This document shows, piece by piece, positions 25,493 through 29,573 of a stretch of DNA of 29,573 bases (position 1 is the first letter of the stretch; each line of letters begins with the position of its first letter). Under the pieces are notes generated by a model, which was given only the letters and a program-made list of their open reading frames with translations, was not told the DNA's origin and searched no databases. Source of the DNA: Acidimicrobiaceae bacterium (lineage in GTDB: Bacteria > Actinomycetota > Acidimicrobiia > Acidimicrobiales > RAAP-2); contig PMAL01000005.1 of the NCBI GenBank assembly GCA_003152555.1, forward strand, positions 526 to 30,098. Direction: 5' to 3'. The translations under genes were made by a program, and so were the position numbers.

Positions 25493-25670
25493 TTACCTTG
25501 ACAAACTGTGAAGGTCGGTCACTACTTGCTTGACCGCGTCGTCATTAATGTCAGCGACGGCAACTCAGACCCTCCGCCGTTACAATCTCTGCGATGGCGC
25601 TACCCAATCCGCGTCCTTCACCCAGTACCAGTGCCACTTTGTCTTTGAGTCCGAAGTCCTTTCTTCCAAT
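25493..25670 (-). pseudogene. N-terminal remnant of short-chain dehydrogenase (SDR)
   Basis: The minus strand encodes FGLKDKVALVLGEGRGLGSA followed by IAEIVTAEGL, the opening Rossmann strand and the glycine-rich cofactor loop of an SDR. After a frameshift near 25565 the next strand AVADINDDAVKQVVTDLHSL continues in another frame to a stop at 25493. The catalytic Ser-Tyr-Lys region is missing. It is a clear but inactive fragment of about 55 codons between the aminotransferase and the hydroxyacid dehydrogenase. Confidence 0.7.
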
Positions 25671-25944
25671 TTATGATTGCTGAAGATTGGCGGCGGCAGC
25701 GTAGTCAAGTCGATGTCTCGGCGACATATCGGCGTCAACGCGCAAACTGCCATACCCGTGCCACCGTTGGTGCACGCGCCCCGCTCTAAGACGGGGTGAG
25801 CATTTTGGAAGTTTCTCATCACCAGGCGGTCGGAGTCCTCGAAGACAAGAGAACGCCCGGATCTCGTGGTCTGCACAGGTTCCCCTTCTCTATGAAACAG
25901 CCGCTAATGGGAATTCCGTTCCATAGTTAAGGGCCTTTTGGTTC
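25671..25944. other. Unassigned spacer, probably decayed coding sequence
   Basis: An open minus-strand frame (to 25876) reads SLVFEDSDRLVMRNFQNAHP but matches nothing I can name, and its 3' part runs out of frame through the SDR remnant. A partial inverted repeat (ctatg...catag, 25883-25924) lies just past the hydroxyacid dehydrogenase stop and could be a weak terminator. Confidence 0.35.
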
Positions 25945-26970
25945 CTAGTAGCCGGTGACCGGGTCGTAGAGGTTCCGCATCGGCTCCCCGCTGCGCCAGT
26001 GTATTAGATTCTCGAGGAAAAGTTGGACCAGCGATTCGTTCTCGGTCTGCACGGTGGAGGCCGAATGCGGCGAAATGATGACGTTCTCGAGGTCCCAGAA
26101 TTGGCTGTCGGCGGGCAACGGCTCCTCCACGAAGACATCGAGGCAGGCGCCACCCAGGCTTTTGTTGGCAAGCGACTGCAGGAGTGCGTCCTGATCAACG
26201 AGCGGGCCTCGAGAGACGTTGATCACGATTGCGTTCGAGGGCAATAAGTCGAGCTGGGTTGCGCCGATCATACCTTCGGTCTCCTGCGTAAGCGGACATG
26301 AGAGGATGAGAATGTCGGTGTCGACCAAAACTTCGTCGAGATGCGAACGGTCGATCAGTGCGCTGAGTCCCTCGATCTCGTAGAGCGCTCTGGTGCGTCC
26401 GAGGCCGGTCACCGTGACGCCCTGGTCTGAGAACTGGCGGACGATCTGGCGTCCCATCCCGCCAAGCCCCACGACGAGCGCCCGCATTCCACGTAACTGT
26501 CGCGTCGTGTAACGCTGCCAGTGATGTTCGCTCTTGCACTTCGCGAGGTGTGGCAGTCCCTTCACGAAGTAGAGGGCGCCCATCAAAGCGAACTCCGCAA
26601 GCGGCACAGCGTGAATACCGCCGGCGGTGGTGGCGATGATGCCGCTCTGGTCGAGACCAGTGCGCTGCATAAGTGCCCCGATACCGGCGCTTGTTCCCTG
26701 TATCCACTTCAGATTCGCGCACCGCTCGGGCATCGACGAAGGGTCGAGCCAATCGAAGTCAAAGAACACGTCCGCCAGGGCGGCCGTCGATCGCCAGTCG
26801 TCAAGCTGGGCGCGCGTCAACTCACGAGGGGGCGCTGAGTGGTCGCACAAGTAACGCGGCACCGGCAAGAGGTCGGGTCGGTAGTGAACTCGAACATCGT
26901 CGGCGGATGCCGCTATGAGGTCGACAAGACCCGGTTCGAGATATGAGCCAATTACGATGTTCAAAGTCAC
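25945..26970 (-). CDS. D-isomer-specific 2-hydroxyacid dehydrogenase
   Basis: NAD(P)-dependent enzyme of about 341 residues reducing 2-oxo acids to D-2-hydroxy acids or the reverse. It has the cofactor loop GLGGMGRQIV, and the catalytic set in INVSRGPLVDQDAL (Arg), LDVFVEEPLP (Glu) and ISPHSAS (His). The start is taken as GTG at 26970 (reading TLNIVIGSYLEP). A longer frame from 26994 would begin inside the 26-bp repeat and is unlikely to be ancestral. The GTG overlaps the stop of a truncated upstream frame, and the only ribosome-binding-like sequence (gga) is inside the repeat. Expression signals here therefore come from the junction. The body of the protein is intact. Confidence 0.88.
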   Translation of the reverse strand: MTLNIVIGSYLEPGLVDLIAASADDVRVHYRPDLLPVPRYLCDHSAPPRELTRAQLDDWRSTAALADVFFDFDWLDPSSMPERCANLKWIQGTSAGIGALMQRTGLDQSGIIATTAGGIHAVPLAEFALMGALYFVKGLPHLAKCKSEHHWQRYTTRQLRGMRALVVGLGGMGRQIVRQFSDQGVTVTGLGRTRALYEIEGLSALIDRSHLDEVLVDTDILILSCPLTQETEGMIGATQLDLLPSNAIVINVSRGPLVDQDALLQSLANKSLGGACLDVFVEEPLPADSQFWDLENVIISPHSASTVQTENESLVQLFLENLIHWRSGEPMRNLYDPVTGY

Positions 26971-27233
26971 GAATGTCCAAGATACTGCGGACAAATCGAC
27001 AATCCGCCCTTTGATTGCGGATCCCCAAAGTTATGGTCGAGCTCACACGAGACCTGAGCAACCGCAGGGCCAAAGTAGGCGTTGAACTCGAAATTCTGCA
27101 GCGTGGTAGTGACGTTGGTCGTGATCGCCATCGTTGATCCGGACGACGTGGCTGATGCTGTGGTGGCCGGAGATCCAACAGTCGCCGCGAGAGCAAAGAT
27201 TCCGACCATAACGCCAGCGTACCTTGACACCAC
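26967..27233 (-). pseudogene. Truncated exported protein ending in the 26-bp repeat
   Basis: From a GTG at 27233, preceded by gagaagat, the frame starts VSRYAGVMVGIFALAATVGS followed by PATTASA, a good signal peptide. The mature part begins SGSTMAITTNVTTTLQNFEF and is threonine-rich. The last codons (SICPQYLGHS) are translated from the repeat, so the true C-terminus has been lost. Its stop overlaps the GTG of the hydroxyacid dehydrogenase by four bases. I do not recognise the family. It may still be translated as a short secreted peptide of about 88 residues. Confidence 0.45.
26974..26999 (+). repeat. 26-bp direct repeat, right copy
   Basis: Identical over 26 bases and in the same orientation as 8754-8779. 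It joins the 5' end of the hydroxyacid dehydrogenase gene to a truncated secreted-protein frame. The seven bases beside the two copies (tcgtgac at left, gtcacga at right) are reverse complements of each other, which may be chance. Confidence 0.85.
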
Positions 27234-27286
27234 GATCTTCTCTGTTCCCGCCACCACCGTACAATGAACGCCACCGTCATCCCATC

Positions 27287-27648
27287 TCAGTCGGTACTGA
27301 GTGTAGAAGTGGGGCTCCCTTCGATTTGGTTGACAGTTACCTGAGGAGTGCGCGTCCATAGTGCCCGTGGAGTGCCCGAGATTGGGAAATACAAACTTAC
27401 GGTCAGCGGATATTCCTTCTGATCAGTTCTCTTCCTTCCCGGCAAAAGCGCCGACCGTTTGGGTGAGGTTGAACTCCTGTAGGAACTGTTCCCGGATGGC
27501 GTTGCCAGTAAAATTGACGGAAATATATGCCGTGCAAGGCGATGCCACAGTGCAGGCCTTCCCGGAAAACGTCTTCGGACTCCTGGCACTCGCGCCCGCA
27601 CTCAAACTACTTCCAGACACGCTCAGCGTGGGAGAGGCTGACCGCCGA
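27287..27648 (-). pseudogene. Fragmented secreted-type protein
   Basis: Two minus-strand frames appear to be one broken protein. SASPTLSVSGSSLSAGASA leads into CTVASPCTAYISVNFTGNAI and QEFNLTQTVGAFAGKEEN, which stops near 27423. The adjacent frame continues QKEYPLTVSLYFPISG and TPQVTVNQIEGSPTSTLST to a stop at 27287. The Ser/Thr/Ala-rich start and two cysteines suggest an exterior protein. No family is recognised, and no convincing signal peptide start is left. Confidence 0.4.
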
Positions 27649-27653
27649 TGCAG

Positions 27654-27925
27654 CTACAGCCGACGTTTCTCGGGGAGGAGACCTGCCGGTCGACTCCAAA
27701 TAAAGAGCAGAGTCACCACTCCAATAACAATCCACTGGACCGCGTCGATAAGTCCAGGATTCCCGATCTGTGGGAGCTGCGTCACTACCTGTTGTAATAC
27801 ATTATGGGTAGTAAGATGACGTCTAGCAAGACGCCCCGTCGGCTCGCAACTCCTCCAACTATGATGGTGCCAAGGAGCACGAACGTTCCAGGATATTGCC
27901 AGGCGCTCGGGGTCGACGAGGTTGC
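27654..27925 (-). pseudogene. C-terminal remnant of a second LivM-like permease
   Basis: The minus strand reads TPSAWQYPGTFVLLGTIIVG followed by GVLLDVILLPI. After a frameshift near 27805 it continues VLQQVVTQLPQIGNPGLIDA, VQWIVIGVVTLLFIW and SRPAGLLPEKRRL to a stop at 27654. This parallels, block for block, the end of the intact LivM at 19.5-19.8 kb (VQWVLIGIITIGFLWVRPRG and LLPER). The N-terminal three quarters are missing; similarity ends at about 27925, right beside the inverted repeat at 27928. It is diverged, not a recent duplicate. Confidence 0.78.
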
Positions 27926-27927
27926 AC

Positions 27928-27964
27928 CGGGACCGAATCCGTTCAGCCTACGGATTCGGTCCCG
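27928..27964. other. 14-bp-arm inverted repeat, candidate oriT or element edge
   Basis: Arms cgggaccgaatccg (27928-27941) and cggattcggtcccg (27951-27964) are perfectly complementary around a nine-base loop (ttcagccta). It lies about 300 bases upstream of the relaxase start and exactly where the permease remnant stops. MobF relaxases nick beside such hairpins, so it is an oriT candidate; a terminator is the alternative. Confidence 0.55.
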
Positions 27965-28261
27965 CGGCCTGTCGCCTCGTCCATGGACGCAGCAATCGGT
28001 TGGCTCAATATCCGTTCCTCACCGTTCTCCTGCTCCTCTGCCCCTGTACGCTTTCATTCTTCATACCTCATTACCCCACGCTTCTCTGGCTCCACCCACC
28101 TTGGCCCTGCTACCTCACGCTTCTCAATCCGCTTCCTTTCCCCGCTCCCCGCTCTCTGCGCTCATTGTTATTTGTTGTCTCACACGTCTGGCACTCGAGG
28201 GGTTTAAGCGTCCTTTATTGCATCTGATGCGACAGTTGCGTTGCGTGCAGGCCCAATTGAC
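27965..28261. other. Pyrimidine-rich relaxase upstream region with short direct repeats
   Basis: No gene is supported here. The plus strand is strikingly C+T rich from about 28010 to 28190. A 15-base sequence tacc(c/t)cacgcttctc occurs twice (28072-28086 and 28111-28125), 39 bases apart. Such iteron-like repeats and strand asymmetry fit a transfer-origin or regulatory region of a mobile element. Confidence 0.5.
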
Positions 28262-29573
28262 ATGATGACGATTCGGCGCCTCAGCATCGGAGCGGGTTAC
28301 AAGTACCTGCTCAAATCAATCGCGGTGGGCGATGGTCCCGAAGGCACCGACAAGTCAGACCTGGTTCGCTACTACAGCGAAACTGGCACTCCCCCAGGAG
28401 TCTTTCTCGGCGCCGGACTCGTCGGTCTCAAAAACGGTCTTGGTGTTGCTGTCGGGCAATCGGTGACGGCGGAAAACCTCCAGAGGATGCTGCAGGACTG
28501 CGCCGATCCAGTCACCGGCGAGGTGCTCGGAAGAGTTCCGAGCACCAAAGCCGTCGGTGGTTTCGACTTGACGTTCAGTCCCACCAAGAGTGTCTCTACC
28601 GCCTGGGCTTTGGCCGACCGAGAGACCCGCGATGTGATCTACCGGTGCCACCAGAAAGCGATCGCGCAGGTCCTCGCCTACGCCGAGCGCGAGGTGTTTC
28701 ACACACGAACGGGTAGCCAAGGCTGCGTCGAAGAGGACATTGTGGGCGTCGTCGCGGCGAGCTTCACCCACTTCGATTCTCGAGACGGCGATCCCCAATT
28801 GCACGACCACGTGGTCGTGCTCAACCGAGCCCAGGCCAAGAGTGATGGCGTGTGGCGCACCCTTGACAGTCGCCAGTTGTTCGCGTCAACGGTGATGCTC
28901 TCTGAGATGCACCAGGGCGTACTTTCGGACCTACTGACCGCCGAACTCGGCTGGGACTGGGAGGCCCACGCTCGCCGCTCCAGCACCGCCCCAAAGTGGG
29001 AAGTGGCCGGCGTGTCGACGGGTCTTATGGATGAGTTCTCGCAGCGCACGACCGCCATCGTCGGCGCGAAGGATCGCCTCATCGCCCAGTTCGAAGTCGA
29101 TCACCACCGCGCTCCCACCGACGTGGAAGTTCTCAAACTCCGCCAGACGGCTACCCTCTCTACCCGACGGGCCAAGCAGGGCCTGGGCCTCGGAGACCTC
29201 ACCAAAGAGTGGACCGCTCGGGCCGCACCGTACCTCAACGATGAACCCATGGCGTGGGTGCATGAACTAGGTGGCAGAGACGTGCGCGCTTTCACCAGCC
29301 AAGAGTTCGAGGACGAGATCTTGCTCGACATTGCGGACGCTGCCCTCGATGTCGTCAGCGCGAAGCGCTCGACGTTCTCTCGAGCCAACGTCCAAGCAGA
29401 GGTCTTTCGCCAGATGCAGGGTGTTCGTTTCACCAAGCCCGCCGAGAGAATATTGACGGCCGCTCGAGCGACCGACCTGGCCGTCGCCCAGGCGCTTCTC
29501 GTTAGCACTCCCAACCTGCACCACACGCCACGTTTCTTGCTTCGCAGCAATGGCACCTCTAAGTTCCAGGGAA
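28262..29573 (+). CDS. MobF/TrwC-family conjugative relaxase, 3' end outside window
   Basis: The frame runs from the ATG pair at 28262/28265 to the window edge, 437 codons. The N-terminal relaxase domain reads IRRLSIGAGYKYLLKSIAVG with candidate catalytic tyrosines Y13, Y15, Y37 and Y38, then GGFDLTFSPTKSVSTAWAL. The metal-binding three-histidine motif is HFDSRDGDPQLHDHVVV (H170, H181, H183). A helicase (RecD/TraI-like) domain usually follows in this family and would lie beyond the window. The enzyme nicks and pilots the transferred DNA strand at oriT. The domain looks intact, unlike the debris to its left, so the mobile element may still be active. The ribosome-binding site is weak. Confidence 0.9.
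   Translation, partial: MMTIRRLSIGAGYKYLLKSIAVGDGPEGTDKSDLVRYYSETGTPPGVFLGAGLVGLKNGLGVAVGQSVTAENLQRMLQDCADPVTGEVLGRVPSTKAVGGFDLTFSPTKSVSTAWALADRETRDVIYRCHQKAIAQVLAYAEREVFHTRTGSQGCVEEDIVGVVAASFTHFDSRDGDPQLHDHVVVLNRAQAKSDGVWRTLDSRQLFASTVMLSEMHQGVLSDLLTAELGWDWEAHARRSSTAPKWEVAGVSTGLMDEFSQRTTAIVGAKDRLIAQFEVDHHRAPTDVEVLKLRQTATLSTRRAKQGLGLGDLTKEWTARAAPYLNDEPMAWVHELGGRDVRAFTSQEFEDEILLDIADAALDVVSAKRSTFSRANVQAEVFRQMQGVRFTKPAERILTAARATDLAVAQALLVSTPNLHHTPRFLLRSNGTSKFQG

Noticed and set aside
27361..28265. Plus-strand ORFs of 150 codons upstream of the relaxase
   Set aside because: They run antisense through the secreted-protein and LivM remnants or through the pyrimidine-rich tract, giving low-complexity Ser/Pro/Leu sequence without motifs.

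Overview
The window reads as bacterial chromosome from a moderately GC-rich actinobacterium. GC is in the fifties by eye, GTG starts are common, the relaxase is an actinobacterial-type MobF, and the insertion-sequence remnants resemble types common in Actinobacteria. An acidimicrobial relative is possible, but that is a guess from style, not a search.

Left part (1-8.7 kb), core-like: the 3' part of a membrane diguanylate cyclase gene (minus, cut by the window edge), then a compact molybdenum-cofactor operon moaC-moaA-moaE-moeA-moaD (plus) with convergent mogA overlapping the moaD tail. A dienelactone-hydrolase-family gene and a small MCTY-type hypothetical follow. The last gene is an acyl-CoA synthetase (minus) broken by one apparent single-base deletion.

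Middle (8.75-27.0 kb), accessory: an 18.2-kb block bounded by two identical 26-bp direct repeats (8754-8779 and 26974-26999). Plus-strand genes: L-2-hydroxyglutarate oxidase-like lhgO, a class II aldolase-fold decarboxylase-like protein and a ferritin-like protein. Minus-strand genes, in transcription order: a branched-chain-type ABC importer (livK, a strong hairpin, livH, livM, livG, livF), an aspartate-dehydrogenase-like enzyme, a two-module VOC ring-cleavage-type protein, an FAD monooxygenase resembling the vitamin B6-pathway ring-opening enzyme MHPCO, and an alpha/beta hydrolase. An aminotransferase and a D-2-hydroxyacid dehydrogenase complete the block. The three fold classes that end the known 4-pyridoxate pathway (class II aldolase-fold decarboxylase, flavin ring-opening oxygenase, alpha/beta-hydrolase amidase) all occur here beside an importer. 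The best reading is an island for uptake and catabolism of a pyridine or related N-heteroaromatic acid; the substrate is inferred. The block also holds decayed genes: enoyl-CoA hydratase, SDR, and IS3-type, IS1182-type and integrase-type transposases.

Right part (27.0-29.6 kb): truncated secreted-protein fragments and the C-terminal remnant of a second LivM-like permease, ending at a 14-bp-arm inverted repeat. Next comes a pyrimidine-rich, repeat-bearing stretch, then a MobF/TrwC relaxase gene running off the window. This looks like the edge of a conjugative or mobilizable element with a candidate oriT. No tRNA, rRNA or CRISPR array was seen.
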